Assembly: GCF_021353235.1 (NCBI RefSeq)
Contig: NZ_JAJTWT010000002.1
Location: 372,001-436,000 of the forward strand
Direction of reading: 5' to 3'
Origin: Pelomonas caseinilytica
GTDB taxonomy: Bacteria; Pseudomonadota; Gammaproteobacteria; Burkholderiales; Burkholderiaceae_C
DNA: 64,000 nucleotides
Position numbers and translations under genes: made by a program. The notes beneath the pieces were generated by a model. That model was not told the DNA's origin and did no database searches. It saw nothing but the letters and a program-made list of their open reading frames with translations. This document shows, piece after piece, positions 1 through 8,934 of this stretch (position 1 is the stretch's first letter; each line of letters starts with the position of its first letter).

Positions 1-392
1 GGCTGCGCCCGCAGCTCGCTGATGTCGAACACCGACTGCAGCGGAAAGCCGAAGACGCCGTCGCGGATCATGGACATGGTGCCGACGACCCGTCCGTCGT
101 ACTTGGCGCACAGCGTCGTCGTCGTGGGCAGGGCGTGGTAGATGGTCACGCGCAGGCCCGAGGGCGCGGGCTTCATGAAGCCGCTGGCGACGTAGGCGTC
201 ATGCAGGATGCGGAAGCAGTCCTCCAGCTCCTCGCGGGTGTCGGCCACCTTGAGCTCCAGCCGCGAGTCCGGCGCCGGGTCGCAATCGATCATGGCGCGG
301 TAGATCGCGTGCCGCAGGTCGCGCGGCAGGCGAGCGAAGGCGTTCCGCAGGAACTGGCGGAATCGCTTCTTGGCGCTTGATTTGCGGATCAT
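1..392 (-). CDS. FeeM-like N-acyl amino acid synthase, N-terminal part (cut by window edge)
   Basis: About 130 residues are visible from an ATG at 392, and the rest lies beyond the left edge. The N-terminus is basic (MIRKSSAKKRFRQF). The segment LELKVADTREELEDCF, followed by a LHDAYVASGFM stretch and CAKYDGRVVGTMS, matches the acyltransferase (GNAT-like) fold of long-chain N-acyl amino acid synthases such as FeeM. Acyltransferases of this kind are common beside PEP-CTERM/exosortase genes. The gene starts 19 bases after the prsT stop on the same strand, so it is probably the last visible member of that operon. The product would join a fatty acyl chain to an amino acid. Substrate and the C-terminal half cannot be judged. 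The family call is fairly good; the function is inferred. Confidence 0.6.
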   Translation of the reverse strand, partial: MIRKSSAKKRFRQFLRNAFARLPRDLRHAIYRAMIDCDPAPDSRLELKVADTREELEDCFRILHDAYVASGFMKPAPSGLRVTIYHALPTTTTLCAKYDGRVVGTMSMIRDGVFGFPLQSVFDISELRAQ

Positions 393-411
393 CTGCCGCC
401 CCTGGCCATCC

Positions 412-3228
412 TCACAACGATTGCAACAGCCGCTGCACGTCGGCCTGTCCGGAGAACTTCTTGCCCATGGCCGCCAGCGTCTTCAACTGTTCGCGAGCGG
501 CGTCCTTGTTGCCGGCCTGGATCTGGTACTCGGCCATGTGGAGCCGATGTTCGGGCTCGTTGGGGTCCAAGGCAAGCAGTTGCGTCTGGGTCGCCACAGC
601 CTTGTCCGCCTGCTTGTTGGCGGCATAGGCGCGCGCGAGCGTATCCAGGAAACTCGGCACGTTGGGCGAAAGCTTGAGGGCACGCTGCGCCAGGTCGATG
701 GCTTCGGGCTTGCCCTGCAGCTGATAGACCCAGGCAAGGTTGTTGAGCAGCACCGGCAGGTCGGGCGCGCCCTTGAGGGCGTCGGTGTAGCGCTGCGCGG
801 CTTCGTCGAGGTCCTTGCGGGCCAGCGCGTTGTCACCCAGGAAGAGCTGCATCTTCAATTCGTGGGGATGCGCGGCCAGCCATTCGCTCTCGAACTTGGC
901 GGCGTCGCGGGCACGCCCGCCGCCCTGGTAGGCGCTGTACAGGCGCACCGCGACGTCGCCGTCAGGGCGCAGTGAGAGCGCCTTGGCATAGGCCGTCGCG
1001 GCGCCGTTCCAGTTCTTCTGCAGGGCCAGCAGGTTGCCCTCGAGGATCCAGCTCTGCGGCGTGCCCGGCTCGAGCTTGCGGACCTCGTTGACCTCGGCAC
1101 GCGCCTCGTCGAAGCGACCGGCGCCGGCCAGCATGCCCACCAGCATCGCGTGGGCCGGCACGTATTCGGGACGCACGGCGGTCGCGCGCTTGAGGCTGGC
1201 GATGGCGCTGGGTGCGTCCTTGACGGCGATGTAGAGGCCCGCGAGCTTCATGTGCGGCAGCGGCGAGCGCGGCTGCAGGGTGGCCGCCTTCTGGAAATTC
1301 TGCTTGGCCTGGTTGAGGTCGCCGGCGCCCTGCTGCGCCTGGCCGAGCAGGTCGTAGAAGCGCGGATCGTCGGGAAACTGCGCGGCGCCGTCCGTCGCCA
1401 CGTTGAGGGCGGCCTTGTAGTCGCGCCCCGCGAGGTGGAAGTCGGCCAGCGCCAGGCGCGGCAGCGCATCGTTGGGATGCAGCTTGATGGCCTCCTCCAC
1501 CGCCTTGCGCTCGTCCTCGCGGCTCAGGCCCATCTGGCGCTTGAGGCCGATCACGGCGAGGCGGGCCTGGGCGCTGCCCGGGTCGACCTTGAGCAGCTTC
1601 TCCAGCCGGGCCAGGCCGTCCGCGGGTTTCTTGTCCTTCACGTCCAGCTCGGCCAGGGCCTGGGCGGCCGGCAGATGGCTGGGCCGGCGCTGCAAGGCGG
1701 CCTCCAGGGCGGCGCGCGCCTGGGCGGTGTCGCCGCGGGCGAGAGCCAACTGGGCCCGCAGCATGGGCGCCTCGACACCCTTGGGCAGCTTCTTGTCTAG
1801 GGCGTCGATGGCCTGCTGGGCGCGTGCCAGGTCGCCCCGGCGCAGATAGACCGAGATGAGCTCCATGTCGGCGCGCGGCTCGCGGTCCTGGGCCGCGATG
1901 CGCGCCAGTTCCTCGACACCCTGCTCCTCGCGGCCCAGCTCCAGCCGCGCAACGGCGAGGGCCGTGCGGCCGCGGTAGTCCTTGGGGTCGGCGGCCACCG
2001 CGCGGGCGAAGAACTTCTCTGCCTCGGCAGGCTTGCCCTGGGCGAGATTGGCCTGGCCGGCAGTGGTCAGCACGTCGACGCCGGGATTGGCGGCCGACAG
2101 CAGGGGTTGCAGCGTCTGCAGCGCCTTGGCCGGTTCCTCCAGGCGCACGTAGGTGCGCGCCAGCAGCAGCCGCACCGTGCGCGCCTCGGGATGGGCCTGC
2201 ACGACCTTGGCGAGCGACGCCTCGGCCCGCAGGAACGCGCCGCGCTCGTAGTCGACCGCGCCCGCCAGGTGCAGCGCGCGCGACGATTCCGGCGCCAGCT
2301 TCAGCAGGGCCTGCGAGAACTCCGAAGCGCTCTTGTAGTCGCGCTCGGACAAGGCGAGCATGGCCTGCGCATAAAGCGTCTGGCCGCCCTTGGGTGCAAC
2401 CTTGCGCAGCGCTTCCACCGTCTTGCGGGCCGCAGCCGTGTCGCCCTGGCCCAGCTGACTCGAGAACAGCCCGGACAGGGCCGTGAGGCTGCGCGGTGCA
2501 TGCTTGACGGCCTCGGCGAAGGCCGCGCCCACGTCGGCCTGGCTGGCCCCGCGGGCCTGCAGGACCGCTGCCTTCAGCTCCCAGGCTTCCGACGCATTGG
2601 GCCAGCGGGCGAGGGCCTGGTCCAGCCTCTGCAGGGCCCGGTCGTACTGACGGTCGACGGACAGCAGCTGAGCGTCCAGCAGGACGGCCGGCAGGCTGTC
2701 GGCGTCCAGCTTCAAGGCCTCGTCGGCCGAGGCCCGGGCCAGGTCGAACTTCTGCACGCCGAGATAGGCGTTGCCCAGCGCCACCTTGAGGGCGCCTTGC
2801 TGCTTGGGCGCCGCCAGCTGGGTGTCCTTGTAGGCGCTCAGGGCCTTGTCGTACTGGCCCTGCTTGACCTGGGCCTCGGCCAGCAACGGCACCACCTGCT
2901 CCTTGGCATAGCCGCCGGCCAGGGCCTTGTTCAGCTCGATCTCGGCGGCCGCCGCGTCATCCGTCTGCAGCAGGGTGCGGCCCAGCAGGAAGCGCGCTTC
3001 CACCGCCTTGGCGTCCTGCTGCAGCGCCGACTTCAGCAGGATGACGGCCGCAGCGTTCTCGCCCTTGTCCAGCCGCGCCTTGGCCTGTGCGACCTGCTCC
3101 GACGCCGAAGGCTCGAAACAGCCGCTCAGCGCCAGGCTCAGCAGGCCGGCCGCGGGCCAGCCGGCAAGCCGGCGCAGGGGCACAAGCGCCGGGCGACGCA
3201 GGGGGCCGTGTTGTCGTGAAGCGGTCAT
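412..3228 (-). CDS. prsT: PEP-CTERM system TPR-repeat lipoprotein PrsT
   Basis: The protein has 938 residues. The ATG at 3228 is preferred over a TTG four codons upstream. A basic N-terminus and hydrophobic stretch lead to a lipobox (LALSGC), so Cys37 should be lipidated and the protein anchored in an envelope membrane. The rest is a near-continuous array of tetratricopeptide repeats (for example NAYLGVQKFDLARASADEAL and LNNLAWVYQLQGKPEAIDLA), about twenty helical pairs. The length and the position directly after prsK-prsR match the PrsT family (TIGR02917 type). In the PEP-CTERM system PrsT is thought to be a scaffold for sorting or polysaccharide export; its biochemical role is unknown. The gap to prsR is 61 bases, so the genes are probably co-transcribed. 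Confidence 0.88.
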   Translation of the reverse strand: MTASRQHGPLRRPALVPLRRLAGWPAAGLLSLALSGCFEPSASEQVAQAKARLDKGENAAAVILLKSALQQDAKAVEARFLLGRTLLQTDDAAAAEIELNKALAGGYAKEQVVPLLAEAQVKQGQYDKALSAYKDTQLAAPKQQGALKVALGNAYLGVQKFDLARASADEALKLDADSLPAVLLDAQLLSVDRQYDRALQRLDQALARWPNASEAWELKAAVLQARGASQADVGAAFAEAVKHAPRSLTALSGLFSSQLGQGDTAAARKTVEALRKVAPKGGQTLYAQAMLALSERDYKSASEFSQALLKLAPESSRALHLAGAVDYERGAFLRAEASLAKVVQAHPEARTVRLLLARTYVRLEEPAKALQTLQPLLSAANPGVDVLTTAGQANLAQGKPAEAEKFFARAVAADPKDYRGRTALAVARLELGREEQGVEELARIAAQDREPRADMELISVYLRRGDLARAQQAIDALDKKLPKGVEAPMLRAQLALARGDTAQARAALEAALQRRPSHLPAAQALAELDVKDKKPADGLARLEKLLKVDPGSAQARLAVIGLKRQMGLSREDERKAVEEAIKLHPNDALPRLALADFHLAGRDYKAALNVATDGAAQFPDDPRFYDLLGQAQQGAGDLNQAKQNFQKAATLQPRSPLPHMKLAGLYIAVKDAPSAIASLKRATAVRPEYVPAHAMLVGMLAGAGRFDEARAEVNEVRKLEPGTPQSWILEGNLLALQKNWNGAATAYAKALSLRPDGDVAVRLYSAYQGGGRARDAAKFESEWLAAHPHELKMQLFLGDNALARKDLDEAAQRYTDALKGAPDLPVLLNNLAWVYQLQGKPEAIDLAQRALKLSPNVPSFLDTLARAYAANKQADKAVATQTQLLALDPNEPEHRLHMAEYQIQAGNKDAAREQLKTLAAMGKKFSGQADVQRLLQSL

Positions 3229-3289
3229 GGTTTCGGGCAAAGGCAGGTGATTTGGGGAAGGTCGGCGGGGGCGCAGGCGCCCCAGGCGG

Positions 3290-4651
3290 CTACTTGATCT
3301 GCAGCCGCTCCATCAGGTCGTACAGCGTGGGCCGGCTGACGCCGAGCAGTTCGGCGGCGCGGACGATGTTGCCGTCGGTGCGGGCCAGGGCGGTGATGAC
3401 GGCCTGGCGCTCGGCAGCCTCGCGCACGGTGCGCAGGTCCAGCGTCGCCTGCTCCTCGGCCGGCTGGGGCGCGGCGCGCAGGCCGAGGTCCAGGGCGGTG
3501 ATGCGGTCGTCCTCGGCCATGATGACGGCCCGCTTGAGCATGTTCTGCAGTTCGCGCACGTTGCCGGGCCACCGGTGCGCCTCGAGTGCACGCACGGCGT
3601 CGTCAGCCAGCGTGGGCACGGGGCGGCGCATCTCGGTGGCGAAGCGGCGCGCGAAGGCATGGGCCAGCAGCACCGGGTCGCCCACGCGGTCGCGCAGCGG
3701 CGGGATCTCGACGACGATCTCCGCGAGGCGGTAGAAGAGGTCCTCGCGGAAGCGGCCGTCGGCGATGCGGGCCTTGAGGTCCTGGTGGGTGGCCCCGACG
3801 ACGCGCACGTCGATGGGGATTTCCTGCCGGCCGCCGACGCGCTCGATGACGCGCTCCTGCAGGAAGCGCAGCAGCTTGGCCTGCAGCGGCATGGGCAGGT
3901 CGCCGATCTCGTCGAGCATCAGCGTGCCGCCGTTGGCCGTCTCGATCTTGCCCAGCGTCGATTTGGTCGCCCCCGTGAAGGCGCCCTTCTCGTAGCCGAA
4001 GAGCTCGCTCTCCAGCAGCGTCTCGGGGATGGCGGCGCAGTTGATGGCCACGAAGCGGCCCTTGCGCTTGGAGGCGTCGTGCAGGCCCTGGGCCAGCACC
4101 TCCTTGCCCGTGCCGCTCTCGCCCAGCAGCAGCACGGTGGCGTCGCTCGGCGCCACCTTCTCGATCATGCGGCAGACCCGCTGCATGCCCGGGTCGCGGG
4201 TGATGAGGCCCGAGAACACGTCGCTGCTCTGCTGCATCTGCAGGCGGCGGTTCTCCTGCTGCAGCTCGTAGAGACGGTAGGCGCGCTCGACCGTGAGGCT
4301 CAGCACGTCGGGGTCGACCGGCTTGGCCAGGAAGTCGTAGGCCCCCATGCGGATGGCCCGCAGGGCGTTGTCCTGGTCGTTCTGGCCGGTCAGCACGATG
4401 ACCTTCACGCCCGGGTCGAGCTCGAGCAGCTTCTCCAGGCACTTGAAGCCCTCGGAGACCGAGTCGCGGTCGGGCGGCAGGCCGAGGTCCATGGTGACGA
4501 CGGCGGGGTTATGGCGGCGGAACTGCAGTACCGCGCTGGCGACGTCGTCGGCCGTGACGGACTCGAAGCGGTCGAGCGACCACTTCAGCTGCTTCTGCAG
4601 CGCGAGATCGTCCTCGACGATCAGCAGCGGTGCGTGGCGGGGCGTGCTCAT
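3290..4651 (-). CDS. prsR: PrsR, sigma-54-dependent response regulator of the PEP-CTERM system
   Basis: The protein has 453 residues. Residues 1-130 are a receiver domain (IVEDD acidic pocket, MDLGLPP with the phosphoacceptor Asp, LTGQND, and Lys in LAKPVDPD). A sigma-54 AAA+ domain follows, with Walker A GESGTGKE, the sigma-54 contact loop GAFTGA and Walker B LMLDEIGD. The C-terminus is a Fis-type helix-turn-helix ([20 protein letters not shown]). The ATG at 4651 overlaps the prsK stop (ATGA), a sign of translational coupling. The reading frame stays open far upstream of this ATG inside prsK, but that is a GC-driven shadow and not a fusion. The likely role is to activate RpoN-dependent PEP-CTERM genes when phosphorylated by PrsK. 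Confidence 0.92.
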   Translation of the reverse strand: MSTPRHAPLLIVEDDLALQKQLKWSLDRFESVTADDVASAVLQFRRHNPAVVTMDLGLPPDRDSVSEGFKCLEKLLELDPGVKVIVLTGQNDQDNALRAIRMGAYDFLAKPVDPDVLSLTVERAYRLYELQQENRRLQMQQSSDVFSGLITRDPGMQRVCRMIEKVAPSDATVLLLGESGTGKEVLAQGLHDASKRKGRFVAINCAAIPETLLESELFGYEKGAFTGATKSTLGKIETANGGTLMLDEIGDLPMPLQAKLLRFLQERVIERVGGRQEIPIDVRVVGATHQDLKARIADGRFREDLFYRLAEIVVEIPPLRDRVGDPVLLAHAFARRFATEMRRPVPTLADDAVRALEAHRWPGNVRELQNMLKRAVIMAEDDRITALDLGLRAAPQPAEEQATLDLRTVREAAERQAVITALARTDGNIVRAAELLGVSRPTLYDLMERLQIK

Positions 4652-6801
4652 CGCGCGTCGAGCGTGGCCAGAGGCGCGTCGGCCTGGGCGTGGAACAAAG
4701 GCAGCAGGAGGGTCACCGTGGTGCCCCGGTTCAATTCGCTGTGCACGCTGATCTTGCCTCCCAGTTCCTGCACGTATTGGTAGCTCTCGTGGGCACCGAT
4801 GCCCATGCCGCTCGATTTCGTCGTCTGGAACGGCTTGAAGAGCCGATTCTGAATGAAATCCTCGCTCATCCCGCAGCCCGTGTCCTCCACGCGAACGCGG
4901 GCCTGGCTCCCCTGCGCATCGAGGATGAGCCGAACGTCGCCACCGGGCGGCGTGGCGTCGAAGGCGTTCTGCACCACGTGGCCCAGCACACGCTCCACGC
5001 GCTCCGGGTGGCCGCGCGTGCTGACGCCCGGTTGCAGCTGAAGCTGCAGCACCCGGCCCTTGCTCGCCGCCGCCGCGGCCAGGCGCCGCGCGATCTGCTC
5101 GAGGTCGACGCCGCTGGTGACGCCGTGGGGCTTGTCGCCCTCGCGCAGCTGCAGCATGAGCTGGCGCATCTTCTCGAGCGAGTTCTCGACGGTGTCGAGC
5201 ATGTCCTGCTGGAACTCGGGGTTGTCGCGCAGGCGCTTGGCGTTCTTCATCATCAGCGACAGCTGCGTCACGATGTTCTTCAGGTCGTGCACGACGAAGG
5301 CCGACATGCGGTTGAAGGCGTCGAACTTGCGCGCTTCCAGCAGGGCCTCGGTGGCCTGGGCCTGGGCCAGGTAGCCCGAGGCCTGGCTGGCCGCGGTGCG
5401 CAGAAGGTCGCGCACCTCCCAGTTCAGCTCGACGACGGCGCGCGGACGGCCCAGCACCACGAAGCCGATCAGCGCCTCGCGCACCAGCAGCGGCACGATC
5501 AGCCAGCAGCGAGGCTCGCCGGCCAGCCAGTCGGGCAGGTCGAGCCCCGGATAGGCTTCGCGCCGCTCGCGCCATTCGTCCACGTCGATGATCCAGGCCC
5601 GCTCGCGCCAGAAGCTGGCGAGCCCGCCGTCGCGCGGCTCGCTGCCGGCCTGGGCGGGCAGGTTCCAGCGCGCGGCCTGGGCGAAGTCGGCGTCGGCGGA
5701 GCGCTGCAGCCACAGCATGCCGCTCGGGCTCTCGACCAGGTTGGCCAGGGCGCGCACGACGGTCTCGGCGGTGTCCTGCGGCGCGGCGCTGCTGGACAGC
5801 AGCTGCGTGAAGCGCAGCCACTCCTCCCGGTAGTCGTAGCGGTAGCTGAAGAAGTTCTTGCTGATGTAGACGCGCAGCCGCGAGCGCATCGAGCCCGACG
5901 CCACGAGCAGCGCCAGCGCCACCAGCGCGACGAACACCAAGGCCACCGACAGTGCCCTGCCCCACTCGCCGCCCGTGTAGCGCACGTAGTAGCCCACCCC
6001 CGCCACGACGAGCAGGTAGGCGCCGACCAGCAGCAGCGCCGCGGAATGGAAGACGGCGGCGCGCGACACGTGCAGCTTGCCGAGCCAGTCGGCATGCCGG
6101 CGCGAGGCCACGTACAGCAGCGGCACCGCCGCTGCGTGCACGAGGGCGCGCACGCTGACGGCGTCGCCGTCGAAACGCTCGAACAGCGCGGCCTGCGAGC
6201 CGATGAAGAGGTCGAAGACGAAGATGGCGCCCAGCCCCAGGGCCACGGGCTTGGCGTTCCAGCGCGCATCCGCCGAGGCGTTGCGCAGCATCTGCTCGAT
6301 GAGGACGAGGCCGAGCACCGCCCGGCCCAGCGCCGTGAAGGCCTGGGGCCGCGCCAGCGCCTCGGCGGGCATCCACTGCCCGGCCACGACGACGCCCAGC
6401 TGCAGGAGCACCTCCGCCGCGGCCACGGGCCGGGCCCAGCCCAGCTCCGCACCGTTGCGGCTGGCCGGCAGCAGCATCAGCATGAAGGCGAACCAGAGCG
6501 CGAAGCGCAACAGGTCAAGACCCGGCACCAGCCAGGCGGGCGGGCGGCTGGACCAGTGGCTCAGGCCTTCGACCAGGGCGGCGGCGGCCCACGCCGAGCT
6601 GGCCACCAGGGCGGCCAGGAACACGAGGGCCAGCGCCTTGACGGGCAGGCTGCCACGCAGCAGCCGCTGCGCGAAGTACAGCGCGAACACGCCGTAAGCG
6701 ACGCTGCAGACCAGATCGCCCAGGTGGCCCAGGGAGGCGAGCGGGGCGAGGGCCTCGATGAAGGCGCCTCTGGAGGGGGAGTCCGATTCGGCGAGAGGCA
6801 T
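4648..6801 (-). CDS. prsK: PrsK, membrane sensor histidine kinase of the PEP-CTERM system
   Basis: The protein has 717 residues from the ATG at 6801; a GTG five codons upstream is an alternative. The first ~300 residues contain roughly eight to ten hydrophobic membrane segments. A GAF-like region (about 310-480) and the phosphoacceptor motif FVVHDLKNIVTQLSLMMKN follow. The C-terminal HATPase_c domain has VVQNAFDATPPGG, VEDTGCGMS and GMGIGAHES. The H-box sequence HDLKN and the many-pass N-terminus are characteristic of PrsK (TIGR02916 type). It ends four bases inside prsR and follows the sugar transferase by 54 bases. The signal it senses is not known. It probably links envelope or floc status to PrsR phosphorylation. 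Confidence 0.92.
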   Translation of the reverse strand: MPLAESDSPSRGAFIEALAPLASLGHLGDLVCSVAYGVFALYFAQRLLRGSLPVKALALVFLAALVASSAWAAAALVEGLSHWSSRPPAWLVPGLDLLRFALWFAFMLMLLPASRNGAELGWARPVAAAEVLLQLGVVVAGQWMPAEALARPQAFTALGRAVLGLVLIEQMLRNASADARWNAKPVALGLGAIFVFDLFIGSQAALFERFDGDAVSVRALVHAAAVPLLYVASRRHADWLGKLHVSRAAVFHSAALLLVGAYLLVVAGVGYYVRYTGGEWGRALSVALVFVALVALALLVASGSMRSRLRVYISKNFFSYRYDYREEWLRFTQLLSSSAAPQDTAETVVRALANLVESPSGMLWLQRSADADFAQAARWNLPAQAGSEPRDGGLASFWRERAWIIDVDEWRERREAYPGLDLPDWLAGEPRCWLIVPLLVREALIGFVVLGRPRAVVELNWEVRDLLRTAASQASGYLAQAQATEALLEARKFDAFNRMSAFVVHDLKNIVTQLSLMMKNAKRLRDNPEFQQDMLDTVENSLEKMRQLMLQLREGDKPHGVTSGVDLEQIARRLAAAAASKGRVLQLQLQPGVSTRGHPERVERVLGHVVQNAFDATPPGGDVRLILDAQGSQARVRVEDTGCGMSEDFIQNRLFKPFQTTKSSGMGIGAHESYQYVQELGGKISVHSELNRGTTVTLLLPLFHAQADAPLATLDAR

Positions 6802-6855
6802 GCAGGATTCAAGCACGCCCCAGCACGCGGGGCATCGGCGCTTACGCCGAGACGC

Positions 6856-8238
6856 TCAACGGGCGCCCTTGCCCGTCAGCACCACCGCCACCGTCTCCAG
6901 CATGATCAGCAGATCGAGGAAGAGCGAGTGGTTCTTGACGTAGTAGAGGTCGTACTGCAGCTTCTCGACCGAGTCCTCGATCGTCGAGCCGTATTCGTAG
7001 CGGACCTGGGCCCAGCCGGTGACGCCCGGCTTCACGCTGTGGCGCACGGCGTAGTAGGGGATCTTGGCGATGAGCTCGTCGACGAAGAACTGGCGCTCCG
7101 GGCGCGGGCCGACCATGCTCATCTCGCCCCAGAGCACGTTGAAGAGCTGGGGCAGCTCGTCGATGCGCACCTTGCGGATGAAACGGCCGACGCGCGTCAC
7201 GCGGTCGTCGTTCTTGGTGGCCCAGCGCGGCTTGCCGTCCTTCTCGGCATCGGTGCGCATGCTGCGGAACTTGATCACCTTGAAGGGCACGCCGTTCAGG
7301 CCCACGCGCTCCTGGCGGTAGAGCACCGGGCCGCGCGACTCCAGGCGGATGGCCAGGGCCGTGAACAGCATGATGGGCAGCGTGGCGATGAGGATCAGCG
7401 TCGCGAAGACGATGTCGCAGATACGCTTGATGGCCGCGCGCAGCATGCCCTGGCTGAAGCCGTCGCCGAACACCAGCCAGCCCGCGTTGACGTGCTTGAT
7501 GTTGATCTGCGCCAGCGTCTTCTCGAAGTGGGTGGCGATGTCGACGACGCGCACGCCGGAGAGCTTGCAGTCCAGCAACTGGCGCAACGGCATGCTGCCA
7601 CCGCGACGCTCGGTCAGCGCGACGACGATCTCATCGACGTTGTGCCTGAGGGCGGCCTCGGTGAGGTTGGCGCCGTCGTTGATGATCTCCGAGCCCGGCA
7701 CGTCATGCTGCTCTTCGTTCGGGCCGGCGTAGTAACCGACGATCTGGGCATGCGGGTCGGACGCACGCAGCGTGTTGCCGACCGCGCGAGCCGCCGCGCC
7801 GGTGCCGAAGATGAGGATGCGGCTGCGCATGCGCGCCTGGGCGCCCGAATGGGCGGCATAGACGCGGTGGATCATGACGGCAGCGACGGCGGCCATGGCC
7901 ACGAGGGTGAGCAGGTCGCGGTGGCTGGTGTTGGACGGCACCAGGCTGAAGATGGCATAGGCCAGCGGCAGGCCGAACAGCAGGCCGAACAAGGCGCGTG
8001 CGCAGGACTCGGTGATCGAGCGGTTGTGCACGTGCTGGTAGAAACCTGTAGCCGAATTGATCACGAACATGCAACCGGCCAGCGACAGGCCGTGGGATGC
8101 AGCGAAGGGCAGCACCGTCTGTGCAGCCTCCCCCTGGCTCAGGACCACGGCAATGACGGCGAAGACGATGAGGCCGAGGTCGAAGAAGACCTGAAGCAGG
8201 GTCTGCTTGTGCAGGTAATGGTTGAATATTCGAATCAT
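6856..8238 (-). CDS. PEP-CTERM-associated undecaprenyl-phosphate sugar transferase (TIGR03013 type)
   Basis: The protein has 460 residues. Four to five N-terminal transmembrane segments (to about residue 130) are followed by a CoA-binding/Rossmann-like domain (ILIFGTGAAARAVGN). One more membrane helix leads to the catalytic bacterial sugar-transferase domain, with KFRSMRTDAEKDG, RKVRIDELPQLFNVL and SMVGPRPE. These are the signatures of initiating glycosyltransferases that load the first sugar phosphate onto undecaprenyl phosphate. Its position just upstream of prsK-prsR-prsT identifies the subtype that starts extracellular polysaccharide made alongside PEP-CTERM proteins. The start is supported by GGGGA six bases upstream of the ATG. 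It is the first gene of the visible operon. No exosortase gene is in the window. Confidence 0.9.
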   Translation of the reverse strand: MIRIFNHYLHKQTLLQVFFDLGLIVFAVIAVVLSQGEAAQTVLPFAASHGLSLAGCMFVINSATGFYQHVHNRSITESCARALFGLLFGLPLAYAIFSLVPSNTSHRDLLTLVAMAAVAAVMIHRVYAAHSGAQARMRSRILIFGTGAAARAVGNTLRASDPHAQIVGYYAGPNEEQHDVPGSEIINDGANLTEAALRHNVDEIVVALTERRGGSMPLRQLLDCKLSGVRVVDIATHFEKTLAQINIKHVNAGWLVFGDGFSQGMLRAAIKRICDIVFATLILIATLPIMLFTALAIRLESRGPVLYRQERVGLNGVPFKVIKFRSMRTDAEKDGKPRWATKNDDRVTRVGRFIRKVRIDELPQLFNVLWGEMSMVGPRPERQFFVDELIAKIPYYAVRHSVKPGVTGWAQVRYEYGSTIEDSVEKLQYDLYYVKNHSLFLDLLIMLETVAVVLTGKGAR

Positions 8239-8846
8239 CTACATCCCCGATCACTTCTGCTTGGTGTTTTCCGGCATTCGCATTCGGAACTGGAAATTCG
8301 ATTGAATATCGATATTCCCGACTCCGTCGCAACGACCGCCCCTCGCATCGCCTGCCGACCTCCGGCCCCGCCATGACGGACTCCGGGCAGACACCGGGCC
8401 GGACTGAGGATGTCCCGGGCTTGACGCCACAGCGAACACCGGTCAGCCCGACCTTGATCGCGCCGGCATCATGCCTCTGGCCCCAGGGCTTGAAAGCCCC
8501 CCGTTTGGAGGGGGCGTGCCCCTTGAATCCGTCTCGTCCGTCAGAGGAAGGCAACGGTCGTTTTCACGACGGGCGGCAGTAGACCGCAAAGCCGGCGACG
8601 CCACCATGACGCCTGCCGCCGGAAGGGGTCGCAAAGCGTGCGGATCGCACGGGCCGCCGCCTGGAACCGCACGAAACCGGTTTTCGGACACCCCGCCCTA
8701 ACCAGGATTGGACGGCGTCGTGCGCCGGCCGTGAATATTCCACAAGTATTTGCAGGCACACCGGAACCGAGATTCTTCCGGAAATGCCGTCGCAGCCGGC
8801 CTGGATTTGTCGTCTGCCTATATGCCGGCTGGATTTCCGGCGCGCA
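8239..8846. other. Intergenic leader upstream of the sugar-transferase/prs operon
   Basis: I see no convincing gene in these 608 bases. The stretch lies between the intron 3' end and the sugar-transferase ATG, so it should hold the operon promoter and a long 5' leader. An AT-richer patch lies at 8738-8755 and another just before the ATG (8280-8320). Short open frames here have no ribosome binding site and no family resemblance. A facing run CCCCCCGTTTGGAGGGGG at 8499-8516 can form a small hairpin. A sigma-54 promoter was looked for because PrsR is nearby, but no good GG-N10-GC element was found. Confidence 0.5.
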
Positions 8847-8884
8847 ATCGGCATAGGGGGCTCCCATCATAGGAAGCACCCCTG

Positions 8885-8923
8885 CCACACCACCCGGCGT
8901 GCGGGTCCGCACCGGGCGGTTCG
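8885..8923 (-). ncRNA. Group II intron catalytic domain V
   Basis: On the minus strand the sequence CGAACCGCCCGGTGCGG, followed by ACCCGCACGCCGGGTGGTG, folds into the short two-stem hairpin with a tetraloop-like apex that is the catalytic core of group II introns. It lies just downstream of the maturase stop. A second stem (domain VI) ends at the intron 3' boundary. Confidence 0.78.
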
Positions 8924-8934
8924 AGAGTTTGAGG

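Noticed and set aside
3290-6376. An apparent 1028-residue fusion of kinase and response regulator
   Set aside because: The upstream half is an out-of-frame reading of prsK. The true regulator starts at the ATGA overlap at 4651.
4630-8376. A 1248-codon open frame on the plus strand opposite prsK and the sugar transferase
   Set aside because: It is antisense to genes with clear domains, has no family resemblance and is rich in His/Arg/Gln as expected of a GC-rich shadow frame.
8239-8846. A sigma-54 promoter for the PEP-CTERM operon
   Set aside because: The only GG-N10-GC spacing (near 8741) lacks the TGGCA and TTGC wording.
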